From Bacteroidetes bacterium 47-18 (GTDB taxonomy: Bacteria; Bacteroidota; Bacteroidia; Chitinophagales; Chitinophagaceae): a DNA stretch of 64,000 bases. The DNA lies in assembly GCA_001897155.1 (NCBI GenBank), contig MKSF01000021.1, positions 21,652-85,651 of the forward strand. Reading direction: 5' to 3'. The translations under genes and the position numbers were made by a program. This document shows positions 8,787-17,742 of the stretch, piece after piece (position 1 is the first letter of the stretch; each line of letters starts with the position of its first letter). The notes beneath the pieces are model-generated. The model made no database searches and had not been told where the DNA came from. It saw only the letters and a program-made list of their open reading frames with translations.

Positions 8787-9425
8787 ATGAAAGCGAAAGA
8801 AGGTCCCATAGACGGCTTAAAGCATTTCCTCCCTGAAGGCACCTTTGAATGGGTAGCTCCCTATTTCCGGCAATATACCATCCGGCTGACGATCAAGCAG
8901 GAACGTAAGCGTATCCTGGGCGATTACCGGAACCCCACCCCTCAAAGCCCCGCCCATAAGATCAGCATCAATGGCAATCTGAACCCCTACGCGTTCCTGG
9001 TCACGCTCCTGCATGAGCTGGCTCACCTAGTCAACTATAATCAATACGGTCATACCGTGGCCTCACACGGCAAAGAATGGCAGGAAAATTACCGGCAGAT
9101 ACTCCGGCCTTTTGTAGGGCACCACCTGCTCCCTGCCGATATTTCAGCAGCGCTGGCCCGGCATATCCATCATACCAAAGCCACTACCTGCAGCGATCCC
9201 GACCTGTACAAGACACTGGCCCGGTATGACAGCGACAACAGCCGGCTTGTTTTCGTTGATGACCTCCCAGAAGGCACTTACTTCCTATACCCCAGGGACG
9301 GCAAAACCTACCGGAAGAGCGCCAAGGTCAGGACCCGGTACCGCTGCATACAGGACGGGACCGGCGCCATCTACCTGTTCCCGGGCATCGCGGAAGTAGC
9401 CCCGGTCGCACCGCCCGCTCCCTGA
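8787..9425 (+). CDS. SprT-like zinc metallopeptidase domain protein
   Basis: The zinc-binding HELAH motif is at residues 76-80, followed by SHGKEW, which supplies the usual third histidine region of SprT-like peptidases. The C-terminal KSAKVRTRYRCIQDGTGAIYLF is the typical tail seen in Bacteroidota homologues. Proteins with this domain are related to Spartan proteases, but the bacterial function is uncertain. ATG 8787 is preferred because the longer frame (from 8682) overlaps the upstream gene by 74 bp. It is terminated by a strong hairpin shared with the convergent dnaJ. Confidence 0.8.
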   Translation: MKAKEGPIDGLKHFLPEGTFEWVAPYFRQYTIRLTIKQERKRILGDYRNPTPQSPAHKISINGNLNPYAFLVTLLHELAHLVNYNQYGHTVASHGKEWQENYRQILRPFVGHHLLPADISAALARHIHHTKATTCSDPDLYKTLARYDSDNSRLVFVDDLPEGTYFLYPRDGKTYRKSAKVRTRYRCIQDGTGAIYLFPGIAEVAPVAPPAP

Positions 9426-9430
9426 CAACA

Positions 9431-9466
9431 AAAACGGGTTGCATCCGCAGGGATGCAGCCCGTTTT
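9431..9466. terminator. Bidirectional terminator between sprT-like gene and dnaJ
   Basis: A 16-bp stem (AAAACGGGTTGCATCC at 9431-9446 with 9451-9466; one G-U pair) closes on a GCAG tetraloop and has A/T flanks on both sides. It serves both convergent genes. Confidence 0.85.
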
Positions 9467-9492
9467 ATATACGGCACTTCTTATAAGGCATC

Positions 9493-10644
9493 TTAGAAAA
9501 TATCCTTGATCCTGTCAAAGAAGGATTTCTCTTTCTTGGCTTCTTCCGATGGCTGGAAGTTAGGCGCGTCCTTCAGCTTCTCCATCGCCTCCTTTTCACT
9601 GTCGGTGAGGTGCTGCGGCGTGTACACGCTGACCTGCACCAGCTGGTCTCCCTTGTTATAGCCATTCACTTCGGGGAATCCCTTGCCTTTGAGCTTGAAT
9701 ACCTTGCCGCTTTGCGTACCGGCAGGGATCTTTATTTTGGCAGAGCCGTCAATGGTAGGCACTTCCACCTGGGTACCGAAGACCACCTCGTAGAAGGATA
9801 AGGTAAGGTTATACAGTACATCGTTATCCCTTCTTACCAGCTCAGGATGCCTTTCCTCTTCGATCAGTATCAGGAGGTCGCCTGCAGGTCCGCCGTTCTC
9901 ACCGGCATTACCTTTTCCTGTAATGCTCATCTGCATACCTTCCTGTACTCCGGCCGGCACATTGATATCCACTGTTTCCTCACCGTAAACCCGGCCTTCG
10001 CCTTTACAGGTATTACATTTATGGGTGATGGTCGTACCCTGGCCGTTACATTTGGGGCAGGTGGTCACTGTCTGCATCTGTCCCAGGAAGGTATTGGTCA
10101 CCTGGCGGACCTGTCCGGAGCCGCCGCAGGCGGTACAGGTCTGCACCGAATTGGAATCCCTCGCGCCCGAACCGGCACAGGTATTACACACCACGTATTT
10201 TTTTACCTTGATCTTCTTGGAAACGCCATTGGCGATCTCCGCGTAGGTAAGCTTCAGCTTGATCCTCAGGTTAGAGCCCCTGGAGCCCCTGCGCTGCTGG
10301 CCGCCGCCCCTGGCGCCGCCACCGAAAAAGCTGCCGAATATATCATCCCCGAATACGTCGCCGAAATTGGAAAATATATCTTCCATCCTCATGCCACCGG
10401 AACCGCCACCCGGTCCGCCACGCATACCTGCATGGCCGAAGCGGTCATATTGCTGCCGCTTATTGGCATCGCTCAGCACTTCGTAGGCTTCCGCAGCTTC
10501 CTTGAACTTCTCTTCCGCTTCCTTATCGCCCGGGTTCTTATCCGGGTGATACTTCATAGCCACCTTCCTGTAAGCCTTTTTGATCTCATCAGCAGTAGCG
10601 GTCTTACTTACGCCTAATATCTCGTAATAGTCTCTTTTACTCAT
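9493..10644 (-). CDS. dnaJ: Chaperone protein DnaJ (Hsp40)
   Basis: DnaJ has 383 residues. The J domain (1-70) has HPD in [11 protein letters not shown] Gly/Phe-rich linker follows, then four zinc-binding CxxCxGxG repeats ([32 protein letters not shown]), then the substrate-binding C-terminal domains. It stimulates DnaK ATPase and delivers unfolded proteins. It lies 40 bp downstream of grpE in an evident grpE-dnaJ operon; dnaK is elsewhere. Confidence 0.98.
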   Translation of the reverse strand: MSKRDYYEILGVSKTATADEIKKAYRKVAMKYHPDKNPGDKEAEEKFKEAAEAYEVLSDANKRQQYDRFGHAGMRGGPGGGSGGMRMEDIFSNFGDVFGDDIFGSFFGGGARGGGQQRRGSRGSNLRIKLKLTYAEIANGVSKKIKVKKYVVCNTCAGSGARDSNSVQTCTACGGSGQVRQVTNTFLGQMQTVTTCPKCNGQGTTITHKCNTCKGEGRVYGEETVDINVPAGVQEGMQMSITGKGNAGENGGPAGDLLILIEEERHPELVRRDNDVLYNLTLSFYEVVFGTQVEVPTIDGSAKIKIPAGTQSGKVFKLKGKGFPEVNGYNKGDQLVQVSVYTPQHLTDSEKEAMEKLKDAPNFQPSEEAKKEKSFFDRIKDIF

Positions 10645-10684
10645 TGGACTAATAAATGTTAATTTTGATGGTTGAATTTAATAA

Positions 10685-11248
10685 CTACTCCGCTCCTTTG
10701 CCTACTACTACTTTTGCGTGCCGGATGATCTTGCCATTAAGGAGATAGCCTTTCTGTACGGTATCAATTACCTTGTTGACCAGCTCAGGTGCAGGAGCAG
10801 GGATCTCCGCAATAGCTTCGTGAAGATCAGCATTGAAATCCTCTCCCGTAGATTTCATCTCTTCCAGCCCCTTACCTTTAAATACATTGGCCATTTTATT
10901 GAAGATCAGGTCAATACCTTCTTTCAGCGCTGTTACGTTCTCAGATTTGGACAACTGGTCCTTTGCCCTGTCATAGTCATCCAGTATTTCCAGCAGGGAA
11001 AGCATCACATCCTTGCCCGCGCTCTTAATGATATCGCTGACCTCTTTGGAAGTACGCTTACGGTAATTATCAAATTCAGCAGCCAGACGGGCATATTTAT
11101 CATTCCAGTGCTGCTTGACAGATTCCACGGTTTCTTCCTGTACGTCCTGCGCATCGCTATTGCCATTTACAGCCTGAGGTTCAGAAGCCTCTGCTTCCGT
11201 ATTCACCTGTTCGTTTAATTCCTCCGGGTTTACTTGCTCTGTTGCCAT
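10685..11248 (-). CDS. grpE: Nucleotide exchange factor GrpE
   Basis: GrpE has 187 residues: an acidic, disordered N-terminus (about 1-40), a long coiled-coil (HWNDKYARLAAEFDNYRKRTSKE) and a C-terminal beta-wing (GYLLNGKIIRHAKVVVGKG). It releases ADP from DnaK. It is the first gene of the grpE-dnaJ operon. The 200-bp leader contains only an unlikely 70-codon frame. Confidence 0.96.
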   Translation of the reverse strand: MATEQVNPEELNEQVNTEAEASEPQAVNGNSDAQDVQEETVESVKQHWNDKYARLAAEFDNYRKRTSKEVSDIIKSAGKDVMLSLLEILDDYDRAKDQLSKSENVTALKEGIDLIFNKMANVFKGKGLEEMKSTGEDFNADLHEAIAEIPAPAPELVNKVIDTVQKGYLLNGKIIRHAKVVVGKGAE

Positions 11249-11450
11249 AATATATACTTTTTAATAATTTCTGATCCTGTTTTTGGACATGCGAAGTTAG
11301 TAAATTTCAGTGTAATAAAATGAATGATGTTGCCTATCGGACCATAAAACAACATGATTTTCAGAAATAAGTTTTTTTCAGTATATTTAAAGAAGGGCAT
11401 CTTAGAAAGACGGCCGGTTCCCTTTGCCGGGAACGGCTCCATAAGCGGGC

Positions 11451-12185
11451 TTAGTGCCTGACAGCCCTGCGTGCCCGTTCCAGGTCTTCCGCTGTGTCTA
11501 TACCGATATTCACATAATCAGTGACCACCACCTTGACGGCAATATTATTTTCTATAAAACGGAGATTTTCCAGCTTTTCCGCCAGCTCCAGCCTGCCGGG
11601 CGGCAGGGCTGCAAATTCACGGAGCGCCTGCGCCCTGAACGCGTAGATGCCGATATGCTTATAGTAAGGAATGTCACCGGACCGGTCCCTGTCATAGGGT
11701 ACCCTGGACCGGCTGAAATATATGGCTGTATCATCCGGGCGCGTGATCACTTTTACCACATTCGGGTTATCTATCATATCCGGTTCGGTGATCTGCTGAC
11801 GTAAGGTGCATACGCCTATCCGCTGCTCCCGGTCCTCTTCAAATACGCGGATGAGCTGCTCCAGCGGCTCCTTAACGGTAAAGGGCTCATCTCCCTGTAC
11901 ATTGATATAGATATCCGCTGCCCCCACCTGTGGCAATACGCTAGCTATCCTGTCCGTTCCGCATTCAAAATCCGTTCCGGACATGACCACATTACCCGCA
12001 AAGGATCGTATCTCATCATAAATAACCTCGCTGTCCGTGACCACGTAGACGGCAGCGAACAGCCCGGTAGCGGCAACAGCCTCGTAAGTGCGCCGGATAA
12101 CGGTCTTGCCGTTCAGGTCCAGCATCAGCTTGCCGGGAAGGCGTGCAGAGGCATATCGGGCGGGGATCAGTGCTATGACTTTCAT
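11451..12185 (-). CDS. kdsB: 3-deoxy-manno-octulosonate cytidylyltransferase
   Basis: KdsB activates KDO with CTP to CMP-KDO for lipid A core assembly. The 244-residue length is normal. The nucleotide-binding IPARYASARLPGKLM motif is at the N-terminus and INVQGDEPF lies in the middle. It is separated by only 7 bp from a CBS-domain gene on the same strand, so the two are probably cotranscribed. Confidence 0.96.
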   Translation of the reverse strand: MKVIALIPARYASARLPGKLMLDLNGKTVIRRTYEAVAATGLFAAVYVVTDSEVIYDEIRSFAGNVVMSGTDFECGTDRIASVLPQVGAADIYINVQGDEPFTVKEPLEQLIRVFEEDREQRIGVCTLRQQITEPDMIDNPNVVKVITRPDDTAIYFSRSRVPYDRDRSGDIPYYKHIGIYAFRAQALREFAALPPGRLELAEKLENLRFIENNIAVKVVVTDYVNIGIDTAEDLERARRAVRH

Positions 12186-12192
12186 GACACGC

Positions 12193-12864
12193 TTACATTT
12201 TCAGGAAATTCATCAGCAGGTCATAACGTTCCTGCACAAGACTGTTGGTATTCAGGTCGCCCTCTATGACCGATACATTATATTCGTACCTGCTGAATGC
12301 CGCCTGTACCGCGCTGAGGTCCCTGGTATTGGTCTTAATAATAATGTGCAGGGCATCCTCGTCCGGTATGGATTTGATCTGCAGGTTCAGGATCAGCACA
12401 TCGTTCGTTTCGCAGATCCTGGCGATCTCCGACAGCGAGTAGTTGAACGACTTCACTTCCAAGATGATAATGCCGCCAGACTGCAAAAGGCCGGTCTGCT
12501 CTACGAGGAAGCCCAGCATGTTCTTCTTGTCTATCATTCCCTGCAACTCATCCGCGTCATTCACCACCGGTACCATGTCCAGGCCGTTGTCGAACATGAC
12601 CTTTGCGGCACGGTAGGGAAAAGCGCGTTCATTGACGGCCGCTTTCAGCAAGGGCATCTGGTGCACCAGGTCTTTAAGCGTAGCATCAGGAGCCGCCGCA
12701 TTGGAAAGCATTTCAAAGGTAAGAATGCCAAGATACAGACCTTTCTCATCCACAACGGGTAGTTGCTCCAACTGGGCATCTTCCATGCTATCCAGGGCAT
12801 CTGCCACCTTACCGGTATCCGGCAAGGGCTTTAATTCATATGCTATCAGGTCCTTACAGGGCAT
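12193..12864 (-). CDS. CBS-pair domain protein with C-terminal ACT-like region
   Basis: From the preferred start (Met at 12864; MPCKDLIAYELKPL) it has 223 residues. Two CBS motifs (about 10-60 and 75-125) are followed by an ACT-like beta-alpha-beta region (GGIIILEVKSFNYSLSEIARICETNDVLILNLQIKS). CBS pairs bind adenosyl nucleotides and ACT domains bind amino acids, so it is likely a metabolite sensor. The longer frame from 12918 adds 18 residues that do not resemble the family start. It lies immediately upstream of kdsB. Confidence 0.8.
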   Translation of the reverse strand: MPCKDLIAYELKPLPDTGKVADALDSMEDAQLEQLPVVDEKGLYLGILTFEMLSNAAAPDATLKDLVHQMPLLKAAVNERAFPYRAAKVMFDNGLDMVPVVNDADELQGMIDKKNMLGFLVEQTGLLQSGGIIILEVKSFNYSLSEIARICETNDVLILNLQIKSIPDEDALHIIIKTNTRDLSAVQAAFSRYEYNVSVIEGDLNTNSLVQERYDLLMNFLKM

Positions 12865-12951
12865 AAATAAAAAACACTTTCGTATTGCAATAATACAAAA
12901 GTGTGGGATGTGTATCAAAATTAATTTTAAAAATTACATTTCTTTTACGCT

Positions 12952-13713
12952 TCAGCCAATTGGATGCTTTTTAAGGAAATCGTGCAGCAGGACATTGAAT
13001 TCCCCGGGTCTTTCCATCATTGCGGCATGACCGCATTCGTCTATCCAGTACAGCTCGGAATTCGGGATCAGTTGCTTGAACTCTTCCGCTACCATAGGCG
13101 GCGTAACTGTATCGTTCTTACCCCAGATAAGGCAGGTCGGCACGTGGATATCCCGCAGCTCATCGCTGAGGTTATTCCTGATGGCAGATTTGGCCAGCGC
13201 GATCACCTTGATGACCTTCAGCCTGTTATTAACGATGTCATATACCTCGTCCACCAGCTCTTTGGTAGCCACCTTCGGATCATAGAACGTCAGCTCTGTC
13301 TTCTTTTTAATGAACTCGTAATCCCCGCGCTTGGGATATGTTTCGCCCATACCGTTCTCATACAGACCGGAGCTGCCTGTCAGCACCAGGGTCTTCACCT
13401 TGTTCTGGTTTTTAAGGGTGTATAGCAATGCCACATGACCGCCTAATGAATTACCCAGCAGGTGCACCTTTTCCAGGCCACGGTGGTTGATGAATTTCTC
13501 CACGTATTTCATCAGCGAGGTGACACCGGTATCCAGTCCAAGATCGTACAGGGGTAATACCGGGATTATAACTTTATAGCTTTTTTTAAAATGATTGAAT
13601 AAATCCTGAAAATTACTTAAAGCCCCAAACAATCCATGCAATAAAACCAATGGCTCTCCTTCACCCGCTTCCAGATATTTAAATTTCCCGCTTGTTATAA
13701 TTTCTAATTCCAT
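12952..13713 (-). CDS. Alpha/beta hydrolase
   Basis: It has 253 residues. The nucleophile elbow is GNSLGGH (LLGNSLGGHVALLY), the acid lies in WGKNDTVTPP and the catalytic His in DECGHAAMMERPGEF. The oxyanion motif LLHGLFGALSNF is near residue 25. This is the epoxide-hydrolase/lipase-like branch of the fold; the substrate is unknown. It is the probable first gene of a leftward group with the CBS protein and kdsB. Confidence 0.9.
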   Translation of the reverse strand: MELEIITSGKFKYLEAGEGEPLVLLHGLFGALSNFQDLFNHFKKSYKVIIPVLPLYDLGLDTGVTSLMKYVEKFINHRGLEKVHLLGNSLGGHVALLYTLKNQNKVKTLVLTGSSGLYENGMGETYPKRGDYEFIKKKTELTFYDPKVATKELVDEVYDIVNNRLKVIKVIALAKSAIRNNLSDELRDIHVPTCLIWGKNDTVTPPMVAEEFKQLIPNSELYWIDECGHAAMMERPGEFNVLLHDFLKKHPIG

Positions 13714-14209
13714 AGAATATTCAGATTTAATAATCTTAAATTTTTAAAGGTTGGATATGAACGTCTGTTATTTCATCTATCCAACAAATGTATTAAATAC
13801 TCACAAAAAAACGCATTTACATTCCCCATATTTTTTACAGTCACCCGGGAATATAACATGCCGTTTTAATGCCGGAGCCCTTCGTCCATATCTTTTCTTC
13901 ACCTTTGATAAAAAGATTAGTGACTATCTGCTTACAGGCAACAACCTTTTATACGGATACGCCCCGCTGAGCAGTGTCCTTTATGAGGCTCAGATGCTCC
14001 TTTAGCTTAGGAAGGAACTGAGAGTACTGGTCATTCCGAACGGATGTGAGGAATCTCTTATAATAATTTATAACTTATAATGAATTTGTTGCCTATATAT
14101 AGATAGTCAGTTAAAAAAGATCTACAGGACCGGCGCCAGCAGCTATGTATGATAAAAGAAAATCAGGTTCATTGAACATACGCCGGACCCTCGGTCAGTA
14201 TGTTATGCT
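13714..14209. other. Gene-poor interval of 496 bp
   Basis: No convincing gene is seen; the 84-codon plus-strand frame at 13751 has no recognisable domain, no good ribosome-binding site and unusual composition. The interval holds one dispersed repeat (14028-14058) and AT-rich flanks that probably include the hydrolase promoter. Confidence 0.6.
14028..14058 (-). repeat. Dispersed intergenic repeat (family 2) core copy
   Basis: TGGTCATTCCGAACGGATGT followed by GAGGAATCTCT is the inverted-orientation copy of the core at 4681-4700 and 40700. It is one of four copies in the window, all intergenic. Confidence 0.7.
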
Positions 14210-15481
14210 TTATGCCCCTGGTACGCGCTTCAGATCAGCCAGGAATTGCTGCAGGTACTCGATCTCCACATGCTCCATCACTACTATCTTATACCATCCT
14301 GCATCTCCTTCATGAGTATCCGGCACAAGCCCGTATTTTTCCACGAGGGACTTCGGTACAAAAGAGGCCCTGATAGTGATGATGTTCATATCGGGATGCC
14401 TGTAATACACTATACCCATCTCATCCAGCTGCCTGCAGGTCCATTGAGTCCTGTACAGCAGGGTATGCAGCTTCTCATACCAGCCATAGGGACCATAGGT
14501 CACCAGGATCATCCAGATGGCAATAGCATTGGCGCCTGACCTGCTGCCCGAGAGCGTGATATCCATTCCATGAACATAGCTGGCCTCTTTGGTGAACACA
14601 TGCTGCATCAGCCCTTTGCGCGCTATAAAGATACCGGTGCCATAAGGCGCCTGGAGCATCTTATGGGCATCCAGGGTAACAGAGCTTACGTGCTCGTTCC
14701 GGAAGCCTACATTATTCTCAGGCTGTACAACCGGGTAGATAAAGCCGCCGAAAGCAGCATCCAGGTGCAGCCTGAACGGCAGGTCATATTTGAGCAGGCA
14801 ACGGGCATACATATCGGGATCATCTATGGACCCGAACATCGTAGTGGCCACATTGCTCAATACGATAAAGTACTTCTTGCCGTCCTGCTGCGCCCGCCTT
14901 ACCACGGCATCCAGCTCCGCCTCCTGTATAGCACGCGTGCTGTCTTCCACGGGGACGCTGTACAAGTCTAAAAACAGCAGGTTAGCGGCTTTTACCACGG
15001 AGTAATGCGTATCGGCAGAAGCCAGTATAGCAATCTCATCATGTGTGGCATTAAAGGTGCGGATAAAATAATTACGGTATATCCATACGGCCTGTATGTT
15101 CGCTTCCGTGCCTCCGGCCGCTACATACCCGTCACTACCGCCTTCTTCAGCTCTTAATATATCTACCGCTATCATTTCTATCAGGTCCCTTTCTATCTGC
15201 TGGGTACCTTTAAAGAACATTTCAGACTCAGAAAGCGTATGACAGCCTATATGATTGGGATTCTGGACGATAGAGCGCAGGAAGGGCGCATCTTTCAGGA
15301 AAGAAGCCTGGTCGTAGAACACCTTCCCGTCCAGCCGGGATGCCGGGATGCCGAGACTGGTGCGGCGGCTGAAGTCTATATTCTCCCGGAGCGCTTTATC
15401 AATATAATCACTGCATTCCTGCTGGCTTAATTTTTTCCAGAATCTCATAGGTTGATTTTTGCCGTCAAAATTAAACAGCAT
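14210..15481 (-). CDS. Group II pyridoxal-phosphate-dependent amino acid decarboxylase
   Basis: The protein has 423 residues with the glutamate/tyrosine decarboxylase fold. GYVAAGGTEANIQAVW contacts PLP, HLDAAFGGF supplies the PLP-pyridine Asp, and the Schiff-base lysine is in TLDAHKMLQAPYGTG. It would decarboxylate an amino acid; aspartate, glutamate, tyrosine or a related substrate cannot be decided from the sequence. A second in-frame start at 15448 (MRFWKKLSQQE) is about as likely as the first. It is a single gene. Confidence 0.88.
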   Translation of the reverse strand: MLFNFDGKNQPMRFWKKLSQQECSDYIDKALRENIDFSRRTSLGIPASRLDGKVFYDQASFLKDAPFLRSIVQNPNHIGCHTLSESEMFFKGTQQIERDLIEMIAVDILRAEEGGSDGYVAAGGTEANIQAVWIYRNYFIRTFNATHDEIAILASADTHYSVVKAANLLFLDLYSVPVEDSTRAIQEAELDAVVRRAQQDGKKYFIVLSNVATTMFGSIDDPDMYARCLLKYDLPFRLHLDAAFGGFIYPVVQPENNVGFRNEHVSSVTLDAHKMLQAPYGTGIFIARKGLMQHVFTKEASYVHGMDITLSGSRSGANAIAIWMILVTYGPYGWYEKLHTLLYRTQWTCRQLDEMGIVYYRHPDMNIITIRASFVPKSLVEKYGLVPDTHEGDAGWYKIVVMEHVEIEYLQQFLADLKRVPGA

Positions 15482-15531
15482 AACGTATAAATCCGCTGAT
15501 AATTATCATTTCTTCCATAATGCCAGACAAA

Positions 15532-15566
15532 ACGGCTGCCCTTCGTTATGGGGCAGCCGTCGCTAT
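15532..15566 (-). terminator. Terminator of the AhpD-like gene
   Basis: ACGGCTGCCC (15532-15541) pairs perfectly with GGGCAGCCGT (15551-15560) around a 9-nt loop. On the minus strand the stem is followed by TTTTGTCT, placing it as the transcription stop of the gene at 15581-16162. Confidence 0.75.
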
Positions 15567-15580
15567 GGTACCGTATATAC

Positions 15581-16162
15581 CTATAATACAGTGCTCAGGG
15601 ATTTTATAACGGCAGCTATGCGGATCGCGTCATAGATGCGGGCTTCCGTACCGCCATGGTTTTTAACGGAGCTTTCGTGGGAGGTCACACACATTTCACA
15701 GCCGTTCAGCGCCGATATGGCCAGGCTTACCAGCTCAAAGAACTCTTTGCCGAGCACCGGGTTCATCATGATGCTCATACGGATGCCGGCGGGGGTATTG
15801 TTATAATAGGTGTTCTCAGGCAGCCAGTGACGGAAACGATATAATACATTATTGGCACTCATCAGGGATGTACAGGCATGGATCTCTCCTATCTCATCGG
15901 CAGTAGCTCCTTCCGTAGCTGCCATCTCCGTAAAGGCCTGCACCAGCACCTTATGCTTCTGGTTCACCGCTACCGACAGGGCCAGCAATGCTGTTTCCTT
16001 TTTTGAAAAATGAGCGCTTTTCAAAACACCCGAAACGTTCAGTTTCAGGTCTTTCAGGAAACGGCTTTCGGTCTGTGCTATGGCGTTTAAGGATACGCTC
16101 TGATGCTCCTGAGGAATTCCTAATTCTGCGTAGATACCTGCGATGGTCTCATTCATGATCAT
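15581..16162 (-). CDS. Carboxymuconolactone decarboxylase / AhpD-like alkylhydroperoxidase
   Basis: It has 193 residues, helical, with the AhpD redox centre C-x-x-C-x-x-x-H (GCEMCVTSHESSV). In the AhpD family this dithiol reduces peroxiredoxin or peroxides. No ahpC lies nearby. The in-frame MIM-NET start is ambiguous by one Met (16162 or 16156). It is a single gene with its own terminator. Confidence 0.85.
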   Translation of the reverse strand: MIMNETIAGIYAELGIPQEHQSVSLNAIAQTESRFLKDLKLNVSGVLKSAHFSKKETALLALSVAVNQKHKVLVQAFTEMAATEGATADEIGEIHACTSLMSANNVLYRFRHWLPENTYYNNTPAGIRMSIMMNPVLGKEFFELVSLAISALNGCEMCVTSHESSVKNHGGTEARIYDAIRIAAVIKSLSTVL

Positions 16163-16306
16163 ATAATTTTTTAAAGATATGGTTGATATTTACCGATTTG
16201 ATGCTGCAAAATACGGTCAACTTTCCGGGATTTGCTAATTGAAAAAGACTGTCATAATATAAGCAAAATCTATCACAACAAAAATCACCATAACAGGAAA
16301 TGATAT

Positions 16307-17545
16307 CTATTGATACCTGATAGCCTCAACAATATTGATCTTCCTGATGATAAGCGTAGGAACTGCCAGGATCAGCACACTGACCACAAATGTACCAATA
16401 ATGATACCCGCCACATGCCAGGGGACTATCTTGATGGGAACATATTTCATGTAGTAGATGCTTTCATCAATACTTATGATATGGAAATAATATTGCAGCA
16501 GGCAAAGGAACAGCCCGAGCAGCACACCGCCCAGGATGCCCTTCAGCACGATACGGCTGATATGATATACAAATATCTTGCGGACCTCCCAGTTATTCAT
16601 CCCGAGCGCCTTCAGGATGCCTATCATATTCACCCGTTCCAGGATAAAGGTCAGCAGCGCCGTGATCATATTGATAACAGCCACCACTGCCATAATGGTA
16701 AGGATGATCCGGGCATTTACATTCTGGAGCTCCAGCCATTGGAATATCTCCGAATAGATATCGGAAATATAGACAATGGTCTGCGGGATGGACAGGTATT
16801 TGAAATATACCTCCTCGGCCACAGGATCGGCGTGTTCATAATCATCGGTAAGCACCTGGTAGCCGGTTACCTGGCCGTCATTCCAGTTATACAGCCGCTG
16901 CAGCAGCTTTATATCGCACAGGATAAAATTATTGTCTATCTCCTCTATACCCATATGGTAGGTACCGGCAATGCGCACCTTGCGCACACGCGGCAGGCTT
17001 TCCTCCTTATCCAGCACATACAGCAGCACATCGTCTCCTGCCTGCTTACCTATCTTATCCAGGATGGCCTGCGACAGTATCACATCGGCCGCATAGGAAG
17101 TGTCGTTATAACGGATAGGGTGCCCGCCGTAAGTGATCACGTTGTCCTTTGAGCCCTTGAAATAGGATGGCCCGACGCCTTTGATCCGCACACCCTCATT
17201 GTACAGCTCCGTAGCGATAATGCCCGCCCCCAGCGTATAGGGCTCCACATCCAGGATATGCGGCTCCCGCTTCAGGGATGCCACCATGCCGCTGTCAAAA
17301 GGGATAGGCTTTGGAGAGATCATAAGATCATTGGTAGCCGTACTCTGGGAAATATGAAAATGCCCCCAGAATTCAAAGGCCTTGTCCTTGATCGTATCCT
17401 TAAATCCCTGTACCACGGCCGCCGCGATGATCATAACGGCCACACTGATAACGGTAGCCGCAGTGGAAAGCCGGATGATAAAATTGGAAAATGACGATTT
17501 ATGATGTCCCGTGATGCGCTTTGCTATATAACTGGAAAGATTCAA
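16307..17545 (-). CDS. LolC/LolE-type ABC transporter permease (FtsX domain)
   Basis: This 412-residue permease has an N-terminal membrane helix (about 20-50), a large periplasmic MacB-like domain (residues 55-260) and three C-terminal FtsX helices. The typical ending LIIRKINIVEAIRYQ is present. The family extracts lipoproteins from the inner membrane or drives related mechanotransmission; no ATPase gene is adjacent. It is a single leftward gene divergent from recN. Confidence 0.88.
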   Translation of the reverse strand: MNLSSYIAKRITGHHKSSFSNFIIRLSTAATVISVAVMIIAAAVVQGFKDTIKDKAFEFWGHFHISQSTATNDLMISPKPIPFDSGMVASLKREPHILDVEPYTLGAGIIATELYNEGVRIKGVGPSYFKGSKDNVITYGGHPIRYNDTSYAADVILSQAILDKIGKQAGDDVLLYVLDKEESLPRVRKVRIAGTYHMGIEEIDNNFILCDIKLLQRLYNWNDGQVTGYQVLTDDYEHADPVAEEVYFKYLSIPQTIVYISDIYSEIFQWLELQNVNARIILTIMAVVAVINMITALLTFILERVNMIGILKALGMNNWEVRKIFVYHISRIVLKGILGGVLLGLFLCLLQYYFHIISIDESIYYMKYVPIKIVPWHVAGIIIGTFVVSVLILAVPTLIIRKINIVEAIRYQ

Positions 17546-17742
17546 GGCTGCCTGTTTTAATCAATGTCACCAAAGATACTAATTGTTCAAATCCGCTGAT
17601 ATAAACACAAAAAATATTTAAGGACACCGGCATACCCGCGCCGGGTGACAGGCGCAGGGAACGGCAGCGCCGGTAATATTTAAAATATTCTTATCAGGCG
17701 CGTGCATTTCAGAATGAAACATCTTTTAAATTTGCAGGAGCT

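Noticed and set aside
11230..11442. A 70-codon minus-strand open frame between grpE and kdsB
   Set aside because: It overlaps the grpE start and has no recognisable sequence features.
13751..14005. An 84-codon plus-strand open frame
   Set aside because: No domain, no convincing ribosome-binding site, and it overlaps the hydrolase promoter region.
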